This document shows positions 1-11,760 of a stretch of 64,000 nt of DNA, piece after piece. A model generated the notes under the pieces. That model saw nothing but the letters and a program-made list of their open reading frames with translations, ran no database searches and was not told where the DNA came from. Source of the DNA: Hofstenia miamia. Its lineage: Eukaryota; Xenacoelomorpha; Acoela. The translations under genes and the position numbers were made by a program. The stretch's first letter is position 1. Each line of letters begins with the position of its first letter. The stretch is taken from the NCBI GenBank assembly GCA_004352715.1, contig SCFE01000101.1, forward strand, positions 1,152,030-1,216,029, given 5' to 3'.

Positions 1-304
1 TTGTCTAGTTTACATGTTAAAACAAAATTCATCATTTTTTCAAAAATATAAAAACTAAAATATTTAAGTGAGCATAGTAAAAGCCCACATTTTTTTAAAA
101 ACAAGACAAAACATGTATATATTCTAATTTTTTATAACAATGGTAAATTACACTAAATCTTGTCTATTGTATTAGCTTATCACCGCCAACGCCGATGTAA
201 GTTCATATATTTTGTCATTAACCCCTGTCTTCATTTCCCACGCACCGATAAATTTTCGTCAAGTCTTGTTCATCTGATATGTGTCAATAATCACACATTG
301 CCAT

Positions 305-572
305 CAATAAATTATATCTAAGCATTGGTGTAAATGTTATGCATCCGAAAAATTAAATAGGGGATAATTACGCCATGCAATTAATAATCAAGATGTTTTA
401 TAGACACACTCTTTTGACATGTTTTAATAATTAACGAGGTGTTATTACAACACAGAGAATTTTGATATTATCAACACAAAATAATAATATTACATCCCAT
501 GGATTGATTTTATCTTCCTCCTCATTGATTAACATCAGCATAATTCCATACTGAACAGAATGCATTGATTTC
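305..572. repeat. Direct duplication, copy 1 (ends at a single N)
   Basis: About 268 bases, beginning caataaattatatctaagc and ending in the gcattgattt tract, are repeated almost base for base immediately after the single N at 574. The copies differ by a few substitutions and small indels. A lone N at the exact junction suggests that two overlapping contigs or alleles were joined without merging, so this is more likely an assembly artefact than a biological tandem repeat. Confidence 0.8.
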
Positions 573-574
573 AN

Positions 575-839
575 CAATAAATTATATCTAAGCATTGGTG
601 TAAATGTTATGCATTCGCAAAATTAAATAGGGAATAATTTACCCCATGCAAATAATAATTAAGATTTTTTATAGACACACTCTTTGACATGATTTAATAA
701 TTAACGAGGTGTTATTACAACACAGAGAATTTTGATATTAACACAAAAGAATAATATTACGTCCCGTGGATTGATTTTATCTTCCTCCTCATTGATTAAC
801 ATCGGCGTAATTCCATACTGAACAGAATGCATTGATTTC
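575..839. repeat. Direct duplication, copy 2
   Basis: Second copy of the 305-572 segment, starting straight after the N at 574. It contains the same landmarks in the same order (aattaacgaggtgttattac, then gattgattttatcttcc). After 839 the sequence becomes unique, which marks the true right end of the shared segment. Confidence 0.8.
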
Positions 840-1961
840 GGAGTTAACCCGCTTTTATGTTATAAGAATTCGGAGGGGCAATGTATGCATTGATTTTCCG
901 TCAACATCCACGCTGAATACATAACGGCGTCACGCGAAGCTAAATTACATTTTAAAATCATAATTGCAATAAAATGTATAACCTTATTTTGAACAGGTAA
1001 TTAATGGAGGATTGCTTTATATGACGGGAATCATTTCTTCTTCTTTTACCAATAGAACAACAATAGAATTAAAATGTTTAAAACGATCATCAATGATGAC
1101 GAACTTTTTTTGTATAGCCGGCGAAACTAAATAAACCTTAGCAAGATATATAATTAATTTCTTCTACCGTATTTATTGTATGAGATTTCTTAGCGTCAAA
1201 GAGGCATTCTTTCATCAGCTGATAATGGAAAACTTCTTTTTTCAACTGGGACATCGTAAAATATCAACAGACAGCTAAATATTTCCAATAACTTTTATAA
1301 ATTAAAAATGGTTATACTTTTTGCGCTGGATTTTTCCACATGGAGGCATTATTTTTTCATTCTAACACGGAGGCGTTCTTCAATCGATAAAGTAGAAAAT
1401 CATGAAATGACAGGAGGTAGAGCTAGAATATATTCGTTAATTTTCTTATATATTTTAAACATACGCACGCTTTTATTGTTGTTGGAGTGTTTTTCACATG
1501 AGGCTTTACAAAATAAATGATATATGTGCGGGAAGGATTGGAGAGACGGACTTTTTAACGAGCAAACATTCATTAAAGAGTAATTACATCGCATGGAAAA
1601 CTAAATTTACATAAAATAATCAGTCAATTAAAAAATGTTTATACCTTCTTTTACAAAATATCATGCGTTGGAGGGAGATGGATTTTTTTTCAATTGGTGA
1701 ACAAACAAACAGGGAGCTTAATCACATTGCATTGAGCGCAAACTAAAATTCACATAAATAAACATTAGATTAATTAAATTATACCGTTTTTAAAATCAAA
1801 TTAGGCATAGCAGAGCATTTAAGAGATCGATGGACACACAGAACGAGGGAATCTCTTTGTACACATGTAGTCAATTATTCAAATGGAGGAGGATTCTAAA
1901 TAAAAATTTAATTTTTAAAATTAGCATTAACGAAAAACATATGCAGAGAAATTAAATAAAT
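840..1961. other. Non-coding AT-rich stretch before the first gap
   Basis: No reading frame here resembles a known protein. The longest open frames (about 60-70 codons near 1308-1594) overlap on opposite strands and have low-complexity composition. CpG dinucleotides are frequent, unlike the region beyond 5.6 kb. Confidence 0.6.
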
Positions 1962-2961
1962 NNNNNNNNNNNNNNNNNNNNNNNNNNNNNNNNNNNNNNN
2001 NNNNNNNNNNNNNNNNNNNNNNNNNNNNNNNNNNNNNNNNNNNNNNNNNNNNNNNNNNNNNNNNNNNNNNNNNNNNNNNNNNNNNNNNNNNNNNNNNNNN
2101 NNNNNNNNNNNNNNNNNNNNNNNNNNNNNNNNNNNNNNNNNNNNNNNNNNNNNNNNNNNNNNNNNNNNNNNNNNNNNNNNNNNNNNNNNNNNNNNNNNNN
2201 NNNNNNNNNNNNNNNNNNNNNNNNNNNNNNNNNNNNNNNNNNNNNNNNNNNNNNNNNNNNNNNNNNNNNNNNNNNNNNNNNNNNNNNNNNNNNNNNNNNN
2301 NNNNNNNNNNNNNNNNNNNNNNNNNNNNNNNNNNNNNNNNNNNNNNNNNNNNNNNNNNNNNNNNNNNNNNNNNNNNNNNNNNNNNNNNNNNNNNNNNNNN
2401 NNNNNNNNNNNNNNNNNNNNNNNNNNNNNNNNNNNNNNNNNNNNNNNNNNNNNNNNNNNNNNNNNNNNNNNNNNNNNNNNNNNNNNNNNNNNNNNNNNNN
2501 NNNNNNNNNNNNNNNNNNNNNNNNNNNNNNNNNNNNNNNNNNNNNNNNNNNNNNNNNNNNNNNNNNNNNNNNNNNNNNNNNNNNNNNNNNNNNNNNNNNN
2601 NNNNNNNNNNNNNNNNNNNNNNNNNNNNNNNNNNNNNNNNNNNNNNNNNNNNNNNNNNNNNNNNNNNNNNNNNNNNNNNNNNNNNNNNNNNNNNNNNNNN
2701 NNNNNNNNNNNNNNNNNNNNNNNNNNNNNNNNNNNNNNNNNNNNNNNNNNNNNNNNNNNNNNNNNNNNNNNNNNNNNNNNNNNNNNNNNNNNNNNNNNNN
2801 NNNNNNNNNNNNNNNNNNNNNNNNNNNNNNNNNNNNNNNNNNNNNNNNNNNNNNNNNNNNNNNNNNNNNNNNNNNNNNNNNNNNNNNNNNNNNNNNNNNN
2901 NNNNNNNNNNNNNNNNNNNNNNNNNNNNNNNNNNNNNNNNNNNNNNNNNNNNNNNNNNNNN
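1962..2961. other. Assembly gap, exactly 1,000 N
   Basis: A run of exactly 1,000 N, a conventional fixed-size spacer, so its real length is unknown. It is followed directly by a (TA)n run at 2962-2983, the probable reason the assembly broke. Long open frames drawn through it are meaningless. Confidence 0.98.
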
Positions 2962-2983
2962 ATATATATATATATATATATAA
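2962..2983. repeat. (TA)n microsatellite at gap edge
   Basis: Eleven AT/TA units directly after the first gap. The true tract probably extends into the gap. Confidence 0.9.
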
Positions 2984-4268
2984 TATTTGGCGCCATTTTC
3001 TAAGGCGATATAAACATTGTCGGATAAATTACTTGAACCACTTCTGAAAATATGTTTGGAAAGACGCTTAATGTAAATTATGAAATAATGTAGCTATTCA
3101 AATGATATGATAAGAATAATTGCGTTGAAATAATTATCTCGGGGAGAGAAAACGGTGCTGCATTCTGGTGTGTACTGCATATCTGCTAAAACCTGTGTGC
3201 TGAAAGCTGCCAATGCCCTTAGTGTGCTCTATCAATGCTCAACTGTGAAGAGCGCACACAGCCAGGCTCTTAAAAGAGTACGTCACAATGAGCTATAAAG
3301 CACCTGAGATAAATGTTTTCCAATGAGGTAATTGCGACACAATGTTCAGACAGCATGTTCACACACTAATTGCTGCCAGGACGCACGTAAAAATTGAAAT
3401 CACTTTATAGACTACCTACAACTTTAAGTTGAACTTTAGTTGTCATTGCTAGCAAGTATTTTTTTTAAATTTTGAATTTCTGATTATAAATTCAACATTG
3501 CTGGTTAAAATCGATATTGACACACTGAGCATCATTTGGGACCTTGTGATTCACAACCATTATGCTGTTCATTCCATTTGATAATTACAACAATCTTGAA
3601 TATTAGCTATCATATTTTTGGCCACATCCTTCGATGTCATCAGAAGATTGGCAGTCTGACTGTTAAGTGTCGAGCAAGATGTGAATATTGTAGAATGTTG
3701 ACGCTGCAACATACCTGATAGCATGTGCAGTTATTCAAAATAATTGATGTTTAGCTTGTCATCTCCAAGAAGAAATCCCTTGACAAGTGCTAGAAGGCCA
3801 CATGTAGACTCTTCAATTAAGTCTGAAAATGTCGGAACTGGTGGAGTATCAGCCAATAACGGCGCCAGTAATCAATTATGCTAGGATTAAAACAAGACGA
3901 AACTGGGCTGCTCTGTACACTCATTAGAGAGTTGCTGATTAGTTATTGATCACAATTTGCTTGGCCACAAATATGTACAATCCCAGACAATTCATTTTGA
4001 AACTGATGCACTGGGTTGCATTAGCATTGAAGTGTCAGAGCCCTTAGCCCTTATAGAAAGTACAATTAATGCAACTAAATATCAAAGGAAGTTCTGCAGA
4101 CCGATCTGTTACCTTATATCGCCAATCTCAACAATCTACGTACTATCTTTAGGAAAGAAACGCTACCTGCTATACAGCTCAGCTAGCAACCTGTTTCCTG
4201 AGAAACAATGATGTGAAACTAAGACCTGCGCCAGAGTCGACAAGATCTCATTACACAAAAGTAGTGTT
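2984..4268. other. Non-coding stretch, CpG-containing
   Basis: No gene recognised. An 84-codon open frame at 3957-4211 on plus starts at a non-ATG codon, matches no family I know and has no clear splice context. CpG is not depleted here. Confidence 0.5.
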
Positions 4269-4288
4269 ATATATATATATATATATAT
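4269..4288. repeat. (TA)n microsatellite before second gap
   Basis: A TA run that leads straight into the second N gap, mirroring the arrangement at the first gap. Confidence 0.9.
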
Positions 4289-5288
4289 NNNNNNNNNNNN
4301 NNNNNNNNNNNNNNNNNNNNNNNNNNNNNNNNNNNNNNNNNNNNNNNNNNNNNNNNNNNNNNNNNNNNNNNNNNNNNNNNNNNNNNNNNNNNNNNNNNNN
4401 NNNNNNNNNNNNNNNNNNNNNNNNNNNNNNNNNNNNNNNNNNNNNNNNNNNNNNNNNNNNNNNNNNNNNNNNNNNNNNNNNNNNNNNNNNNNNNNNNNNN
4501 NNNNNNNNNNNNNNNNNNNNNNNNNNNNNNNNNNNNNNNNNNNNNNNNNNNNNNNNNNNNNNNNNNNNNNNNNNNNNNNNNNNNNNNNNNNNNNNNNNNN
4601 NNNNNNNNNNNNNNNNNNNNNNNNNNNNNNNNNNNNNNNNNNNNNNNNNNNNNNNNNNNNNNNNNNNNNNNNNNNNNNNNNNNNNNNNNNNNNNNNNNNN
4701 NNNNNNNNNNNNNNNNNNNNNNNNNNNNNNNNNNNNNNNNNNNNNNNNNNNNNNNNNNNNNNNNNNNNNNNNNNNNNNNNNNNNNNNNNNNNNNNNNNNN
4801 NNNNNNNNNNNNNNNNNNNNNNNNNNNNNNNNNNNNNNNNNNNNNNNNNNNNNNNNNNNNNNNNNNNNNNNNNNNNNNNNNNNNNNNNNNNNNNNNNNNN
4901 NNNNNNNNNNNNNNNNNNNNNNNNNNNNNNNNNNNNNNNNNNNNNNNNNNNNNNNNNNNNNNNNNNNNNNNNNNNNNNNNNNNNNNNNNNNNNNNNNNNN
5001 NNNNNNNNNNNNNNNNNNNNNNNNNNNNNNNNNNNNNNNNNNNNNNNNNNNNNNNNNNNNNNNNNNNNNNNNNNNNNNNNNNNNNNNNNNNNNNNNNNNN
5101 NNNNNNNNNNNNNNNNNNNNNNNNNNNNNNNNNNNNNNNNNNNNNNNNNNNNNNNNNNNNNNNNNNNNNNNNNNNNNNNNNNNNNNNNNNNNNNNNNNNN
5201 NNNNNNNNNNNNNNNNNNNNNNNNNNNNNNNNNNNNNNNNNNNNNNNNNNNNNNNNNNNNNNNNNNNNNNNNNNNNNNNNNNNNNNNN
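4289..5288. other. Assembly gap, exactly 1,000 N
   Basis: Second fixed-size 1,000-N spacer, entered from a (TA)n tract. Real length unknown. Confidence 0.98.
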
Positions 5289-5554
5289 GTTATAATAAGG
5301 TATATATTAACATGGCGTAATGAAAACAATTGTGATATTAACAAAGTGAAATTAGTCATGACAAACAATAAACCAAAAATTATATCAAAACAATGTAAAT
5401 TTGGGCGTGAATCATTTAAGCAGGTCTGAATGTGCTAATTAAAAATGCATTAGCAAGCTGTATCTAAAAATCAATTAGCAAGATCTTCAAAGCACTTAGT
5501 GCCAAGTATCAATTAGATGACTCAACGCCTCAACCACCCCCTTTGATATTCACG

Positions 5555-5640
5555 GTCTGTCACATGACATGTGACGTCATAAGCTCTCGACCAATCAGAG
5601 GCGTTTTTGCATGTTCTCCTATCCCTTTATATTACTACTC
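5555..5640. promoter_or_regulatory. Candidate RNA polymerase II promoter cluster
   Basis: Within about 85 bases the plus strand shows a CACATG/CATGTG E-box pair, a perfect palindromic CRE (TGACGTCA, about 5573-5580), a CCAAT box (gaccaatcagagg, about 5589-5601), an octamer-like element in reverse (tttttgcat) and a TATA-like ctttatatta near 5626. These are classic animal proximal-promoter elements, and the block is unusually GC-rich for its surroundings. It sits exactly at the left edge of the CpG-depleted domain that starts near 5.64 kb, as expected for an unmethylated promoter leading into a methylated transcribed region. No coding exon was found just downstream, so the product is unknown. 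Direction is inferred as plus from the TATA-like position. Confidence 0.4.
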
Positions 5641-6334
5641 AAAAGCTTTATTGAAGAAATAGATAGTATTTTAAGCAACAAGATATTTAATGTAACGAAA
5701 ATTCCAAAAAATGATGTTCAATAAGCTTAAAACATAGACACATCTGAATTAATTTTGTAAAGAAAAAATTGTCACTAGCAGGAGAGTTTGAGTGTTATAA
5801 TATATATTGTTTTCATATTTTTCTAATTTGTTTGTTACTAGTTTTAATTGCTTGTAAGTAATTTAAAATTGCTTATCAAATATTTTAAAATAATTGTATG
5901 TAATTTTAAATTGCTTGCCTAATATTTTAAGTTGGTCAGTGAAAGTAATAGACAAACTGGGATGGCAATTTTAGTACAGAGGTGGCCAAGGGCAATTAAA
6001 ATTTAAAGAAATTGAAGAAGGTTTTTATATACCTGTTGCAAATTCTACAGAATATAACATTGTAATTCTTATAAAAACTACTTACAACAATTTAACATAC
6101 ATAATTGACAAAAATTTGAATATTTTATAAATGTAAAAATACATTTCAGCTTTTGCTCAAATTCATTTTGTTAATAAAAGCTAAGTCAAATAACACTTGG
6201 TTAACATTGAAGCAATTGCTACATTTGGATTCATTTTTCAAATTATCAATGCAAAATGCTATAAGTATATGAATGTGACGGAATGCAGATGGAAAGACAT
6301 TCCAGTCTGCCTCACTTTAGGTAGAATGGTGCAA

Positions 6335-6700
6335 ATGGAAATTCACCTATTCTGACAATAGTGTAAATAGTAAATTTTAATTGCAATCATATTTAGAGCA
6401 TTTCATTTATAAGAAACTATGACTGATTTTGTAAGGAAACCTGGTCATAAAAGGATTACATCAAAAAAGCTGAAAGTTATTTGCTTTACTTTTGATTGAA
6501 ACAAACCAAAAGATAAATTTGAAACTACAGTGATCATCAGAATGATTAGAAAAGAAATATTTAGACCTGTAAGTGATTCCAGTGTTTCTAGTATACCTGT
6601 ACACAATTATCAAAGGAAACTATGTTGCAATATAATTTAGTATCAATAAACTTTTAACTTTTTTTTAACTATGTTAAATTGCAGAAGTTTGCAAATATTC
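6335..6700 (+). repeat. Dispersed repeat, copy 1 (paralogue at 24.9-27.06 kb)
   Basis: This segment (landmarks cacctattctgac, gctgaaagttatttgct, gttgcaatataatttagta) recurs in the same orientation at 24894-25191 and continues at 26982-27060, interrupted there by a hAT element. Here the same point (tatgttgcaa near 6622) is uninterrupted, so this copy is the paralogous empty site. A short open stretch from an ATG near 6419 (MTDFVRKPGHKRITSKK, then a stop) is partly shared with the other copy, which hints at a decayed mobile-element protein. I cannot name its family. Confidence 0.75.
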
Positions 6701-7249
6701 ATAATCAGCTAAATTCTAAATTGGCAATAGTGGTGGGTGTAAACCATATAATATTGGATGGTGTAAACTAAGATTGATTATGAAATATCAGTAACTTTAG
6801 GATGATTAACTATTTAATTCTAACTCTTCTATGAACAATTATTCTATTTTTGATTTGTGGTTTTGTTATAATGATGAGCTCAATGTTGTTTGGCTACATA
6901 AAAATTAAGCTCAATTTTCATAAATATTCGTGTTAATAATATAACTAATCATTAATTATGCTGCAATCTAAAGATGCTTGTATAATGACAATTGAAGAGG
7001 AGAAGTGTGATCATGTTAAACTCAAAATGTTGAATACTTGTTTAATTATGGTTAATTAATTTTAATATTGCATATCATGTTAATCAGTTCTCAGCTTTAC
7101 TGTAATTATTATGTTTAACCTTGTCAGAGGCACAACATCAAATATTAAACTAAATTTCCAGATTTCTATGAATATATTAATAAAAAACCAATGCCATAGA
7201 ATAGCCAAAATTGCTAGGTTATTGATATCATAGTTTTAATATTATTTAT

Positions 7250-7811
7250 GTGTACTCTTTTGAGTACATTGACTGTAAAATTACCAAATAATGAAAAAAT
7301 GCAAAATTGGATAATATATTGTTACCTTAAATTACTGCTATTTTTCATATTGTACTTCATTTAAGAAGACATGCAATCACTTTTATGCATCAAAACAGTT
7401 GACAAGAACTAAACTCATAATATTAGCAGATAATAAAAATAAAATCATCAATTATGGAAAACAAAAAAGCTACTTGGATCATAATAAACACACAAAAAAA
7501 CATTGCATTTGCTGCATTTCAAACAGATTCATCAAGAGCAACCAGGATTATGGCATTGAATTTGCTTTTCAGTGATATTTTGAGGCCATTGGTCAAATTT
7601 ATCATAATAATGTTCATCAATAGGAAGAGGCTGGATTGCTTTTCATTTCATTGCTTAAGAAGTATGTGTTGAAAGATTATGTTCTTGTGGTTTTTAAATA
7701 AGTGTTCCAGATAAGTTAAGCATAAAATAATATCACAAGATTTGTATATCTTTGTTTTACCCTATATAACTTTTTGCATAACACAGTGTCAATGTACTCT
7801 TTTGAGTACAC
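7250..7811. mobile_element. Putative 562-bp non-autonomous TIR element with palindromic ends
   Basis: The termini at 7250-7273 and 7788-7811 are 24-bp inverted repeats that differ only in a 4-base centre. Each terminus is itself a hairpin: seven paired bases (tgtactc / gagtaca) around TTTT, which reads AAAA in the reverse complement of the right end. The interior has no transposase. Target-site duplications are not clear because the flanks are AT-rich. A diverged relative of the terminus lies near 8135-8157 (gtgtatttgaaagagtacac). The superfamily is unassigned. Confidence 0.55.
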
Positions 7812-8137
7812 ATATATTTTAACTTATTAGACTGCCACATGTTAGCAATTGAACATAGAAAGTTTATATATGTTTTATACAATGCCAATCACATTATATT
7901 TACATAGGTATTTCTATATACTTGCAATATTAATGCTTGAAATTAATAATATCTTGATTGTTTGTCTTGAACATTTTGACATGACTTTTGTGCAATCAAA
8001 ATTTCTATAGAAAATGCTTAACATGTTGTAGCAATGAATGCACTAAAATAGAATAACACATGTTTACTAAATTTAGTGGTAAAACTTATTGTGCACCAAT
8101 ACAATGATTTCTATTTATGTGATTAGCTATTTATCTT

Positions 8138-8900
8138 GTGTATTTGAAAGAGTACACTGCTGGCAACAAGGTTAAATATTATCAGTACTTGTTTAAGAGA
8201 AAGCATGATACACAATGCTTTATTTTGAAAGTTCAAGGTATCCCTCTGAGAAACATTAATAGTGAATTTGTTTTTTATGACTTACACTGCATCAGTGAGA
8301 TGCCATTTGATTCAGAAACATCTGTGTGAGGGAGACACAACATCCTAAGCAAATTGTAGATAGTTGTTCAATGATGAAGTGTATATTGCAGATATTCATT
8401 AAAAATTTATTCATTATAGCAATTAAAGGCATTGATATATCTATGTATACTATTCATCAAGATGTCCAAGAAATTATGCCAGTTACAGTAACATTGTCAG
8501 TTTCTTTGTAGTTATTGATATATTAAGACACACACTGTCAAAAGAAAGAGCACAGTTAGTGCTAAAATGTAGAAGTTCAAATAGTTCCTCTGTTTGTAAT
8601 GACTGCATTGAAATGTTGGAAAAATGTAGGACTAAGAAGAGGTAACAATTTTAATGTTATATTTGGTTAAACTCCCTGTCACCTCAAAATTCAAAACTAC
8701 ACAGGAGTGTTTAGTTGCTGTGTAAAACAGGTTTCAAACTGTGAATCAGGAGAGCATGTGAAGTTTTGATCATGGAGTGAGCTAGAAAATACAATAGTAA
8801 AATCCAAAAATATTGGATTCAAATGCAGTTGGCAGAGCTCAGTTTTAAAGAAGAACTTGTCATCATAGCAGATGGTATATAATTCACTAGGCATTTGATC
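8138..8900. other. Possible decayed mobile-element coding sequence
   Basis: Short open frames on plus (8138-8329, 8326-8511) and minus (8697-8894) have somewhat protein-like composition but are broken by many stops and have no ATG-led gene structure. They lie between a TIR element and a mariner insertion. I recognise no domain. A decayed transposable-element gene is the most economical reading, at low confidence. Confidence 0.2.
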
Positions 8901-9657
8901 CCAAGAAGCAATGCATTATACTGTGCATAGAATATAAGAAACAAATTATAAATGTACAACATCATTATTTCTTGGTTCCCACACAGTTATATACAATAGG
9001 GAACTAAATGTTGAGGGAACCATATTGCTGATGCATATGAATTGCTGAAACAAATACTGTCAAAGACAGTCACTCTTAATTAAATAGGTGTCAAATATTA
9101 ATAGTAGAGGATTTCATATGAAGTTTATCCTAATGTAAATATTCACATTTTGCACAATCAAACTAATTAATAATTGTTAATAATCTTAACAAACAAAAGT
9201 GTTTTGGGCATCTTTTTAGTTTTTATACCAAATTTCTAAAACATTTACTTTTGAAACCAATACACATAAAATTTCAAAATTCCATTTTTCGAATGCAGAA
9301 TAGAAAAATACATTTACCACTAATAATAATAATGGCAAAACACCTTATGCATTTGAAAATTCCCTATAAAACAAAAAGAAAATTAAAAGATACTTAGTAG
9401 GATGAAACAAAGTAAAAAATTTTTGCATAACTTTGTCATAATATAACAAAACTCAGCAGAGTTTTTTTAGCTCTGAAATGCTTTATGCTGCACATTAATT
9501 ACTTCTCTATTGAAATGAGCATGAGTTTAGAAATTCTGCTTGTTGACTTGTTTGATTGTAAGTTTAATTTAATTCTGCTAGTAGAAGAAAACAGTCTCTC
9601 TACAAAACAATATGTAACAAGTAAAATAATGCATGTTAATATTAACAGCATCAAGTA

Positions 9658-10602
9658 CAGGGTGATCCTGATCTTCCCGCCATTTTTTTACCAGGGTACT
9701 ACAAATTTTATATAACAGAAGTTATGAGCTTAGCTTCCAATTTTCTTTATATATCAATAACATACAGAAATATGTACAGGTCATTGTTACAGCAAGTGTT
9801 CAAACTGTTCTCCATCAAGTGATAAACTATGCTGAAGTCTGGAGATACAATTTCACAACAAGTAACTGCTGGCGACCTTAACATTTTGTCTTCAACAAAG
9901 AGATGTGGATTTTCTTTGGAGTAATCAAATTGATTGTGTTTGTTAACACATCCATTAAGATGGAACATTGCTTCATCACTGAAGCAAATGTTACTCACAA
10001 ATTCATTATCTCGGGCTTGACGATCACACACAAGGTTACAAAAGTCTAGTCATTTTGGAGGATCATCAGGGAGTAGCTCATGTACGGAAGTAAACTTCCA
10101 TGGTTTGATGCCTTCTTGTTTTAGAACTCTAGAGACAGAGGATTGTGCCATTCCAGTTTGTTGAGCCACTTTTCGCTGTGAGTTGCAAGGATCATCACCA
10201 AATGCTGCTACGATCTCTTCACGTTTTTCGTCAGAAACTCTTCTAGCACTATGGTCTCCAATTCGCTTCCTTGGAATTACACTCAGGGTCTCAAGGAACC
10301 TTGCTTTCCAATCTCGCAAAGTTCTAACAGGAGGTGGTTCCTTTTGGAATTTATCTGTGAACATACGTCGGGCCTCCTCGCAATTGAATGCAATGGCAAA
10401 TGACACAATGGTTGCTATTTCAATGTTAGTAAAATCTTGATAATCCATTTTCTTTTATAACTTTCAAATAAACTGTGAAAGGATGATTTCTAAATATCTA
10501 CGATTTTTAAGTGACAAGCTAAGCAGGGAACAGTTAATATGGATTTCTTTTCAAAGCAAGCAAGTTAAGACAAAAAACAGTGAGAAGATCAGGATCACCC
10601 TG
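9658..10602 (-). mobile_element. Deleted mariner/Tc1-superfamily DNA transposon
   Basis: Perfect 19-bp terminal inverted repeats (CAGGGTGATCCTGATCTTC at 9658-9676, its reverse complement at 10584-10602) are flanked on both sides by TA (9656-9657 and 10603-10604), the target duplication of the Tc1/mariner/IS630 superfamily. The 945-bp element encodes a broken transposase on minus. At 945 bp it is shorter than the roughly 1.3 kb usual for the group, matching loss of the C-terminal third of the enzyme. Its CpG content is higher than that of the surrounding depleted DNA, so it arrived later than that sequence. It lies within an older minus-strand open frame that reads on each side of the insertion. 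Confidence 0.93.
9747..10448 (-). pseudogene. Mariner-like transposase, truncated, in-frame stop
   Basis: Would catalyse cut-and-paste movement of the surrounding 945-bp element. The ATG at 10446-10448 opens a 132-codon frame with the N-terminal paired helix-turn-helix region of this group: RRMFTDKFQKEPPPVRTLRDW, then SARRVSDEKREEIVAAF, then QRKVAQQTGMAQSSVSRVLK and a VHELLPDD motif. A TGA at 10050-10052 stops it. The same frame continues without a shift into the start of the DDE domain, with NICFSDEAMFHLNGCVNKHN carrying the first catalytic aspartate. After RSPAVTC the protein is collapsed, and the second Asp and third Asp/Glu are missing, so it cannot be active. The family assignment is firm. 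The exact mariner subfamily is not determined. Confidence 0.88.
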
Positions 10603-10604
10603 TA

Positions 10605-11760
10605 TATTGATTAAGGGAATATTATCACCATTTGCAATTTTATTCAAATGGTAGCAACTCAAAATGCCAATATCAGCATCATTTACATTTTGTAGTAGTT
10701 CATACAAAACTAGATCTCTAGATAAGTTTGTTCCTACAAGGAACCAATGTACTAAGAGCACCAAATGGGTGAAATTCATATGTGCCAAATCTTCATTCAA
10801 ACTTATGTAAAACCAGATTAAGAAAATTGAAATAAAATTGATTTTTTGCAAAATGTTTCACAATAAACAAATATGTCTGTCAATACTATTTCAGGTAACA
10901 TGTTTATTCAAGATTTTCACTGAGGATGATTTTTAAGCTCTCTGGAATATAATATCTCTTGCACATCTCATAAGCATATTTATTTACCAATGAGAAAACA
11001 ACATTATCATTACTTTGCCAATCCTTTAGTATATCAATAAGGCTAACTACCATATAATAAGCCTTTCCTTACTCCATATTCTTCTCTTGTATGGCTAGAG
11101 TTACTGGTCATGTCATGCTATCTAGTGAAGAGCACAACATAAAAATAAATTTTCTCATATTAATGGAATTCAATAAACTAGTTCTTGCATTAAAATACAC
11201 TTCCAAAGTTTACAATATTTTTAAAATAGCATTCAATAGTGGTATTAGCTTTGAACAAGCATCTGCATTAGCTGACCAACATGTTTTAAAAACATACTAC
11301 ATTTCTCATGCCTGGCAGAATGAATAGTGCTGTTTTTGAACTTCAAGCAAGCATTCATTATTGGAATTCATAGTTGAAAAAGGTATAAATTTGCTGCAAT
11401 AGGCCAATATAAATCTTTTGTACATGAATTCTGTTGCAGCAATGTTTGTGGGAACCAATTTTGTCAGTGTAAAGAGCAATGGCAAAAGTGCAATTTGAAA
11501 TGTTTTGTGTAGAATTTCATGTACACTGCCTCTATGGATGAACATGATGCTAGCACCATCAAAACTAAAACCAATGTATTTTCAGAATCCAAAAGTAGCT
11601 TGTTAATTATGATATCTTCAATTTTATCTGATATTACTTGTGCATACCAGCTATTATCTAATAGCACACATGCAACAGCACACTCTATTAATCTATCTTC
11701 AAAGAGGTTTGAAAAAAATGGATTGGTGGAGAATATAATGTTAGAGCTTTGCAATTAACT
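10605..11760 (-). other. Older minus-strand coding relic interrupted by the mariner element
   Basis: Minus-strand open frames at 11464-11754, 11306-11545 and 10612-10851 follow one another with composition more protein-like than their surroundings (for example FFSNLFEDRLIECAVACVLL). The 10612-10851 frame continues across the mariner target site when the element is removed. Stops and shifts are numerous. I recognise no domain. It is probably a decayed mobile-element gene that was already present when the mariner element inserted. Confidence 0.25.

Noticed and set aside
1908-2996. Long open frames across the N gaps (also 4163-5368 and 4213-5295)
   Set aside because: They are made almost entirely of N and TA-repeat sequence and contain no real coding information.
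3957-4211. 84-codon plus-strand open frame
   Set aside because: Non-ATG start, no recognisable domain, no splice or poly(A) context.
10183-10440. 85-codon plus-strand frame
   Set aside because: It is the antisense shadow of the mariner transposase coding sequence.
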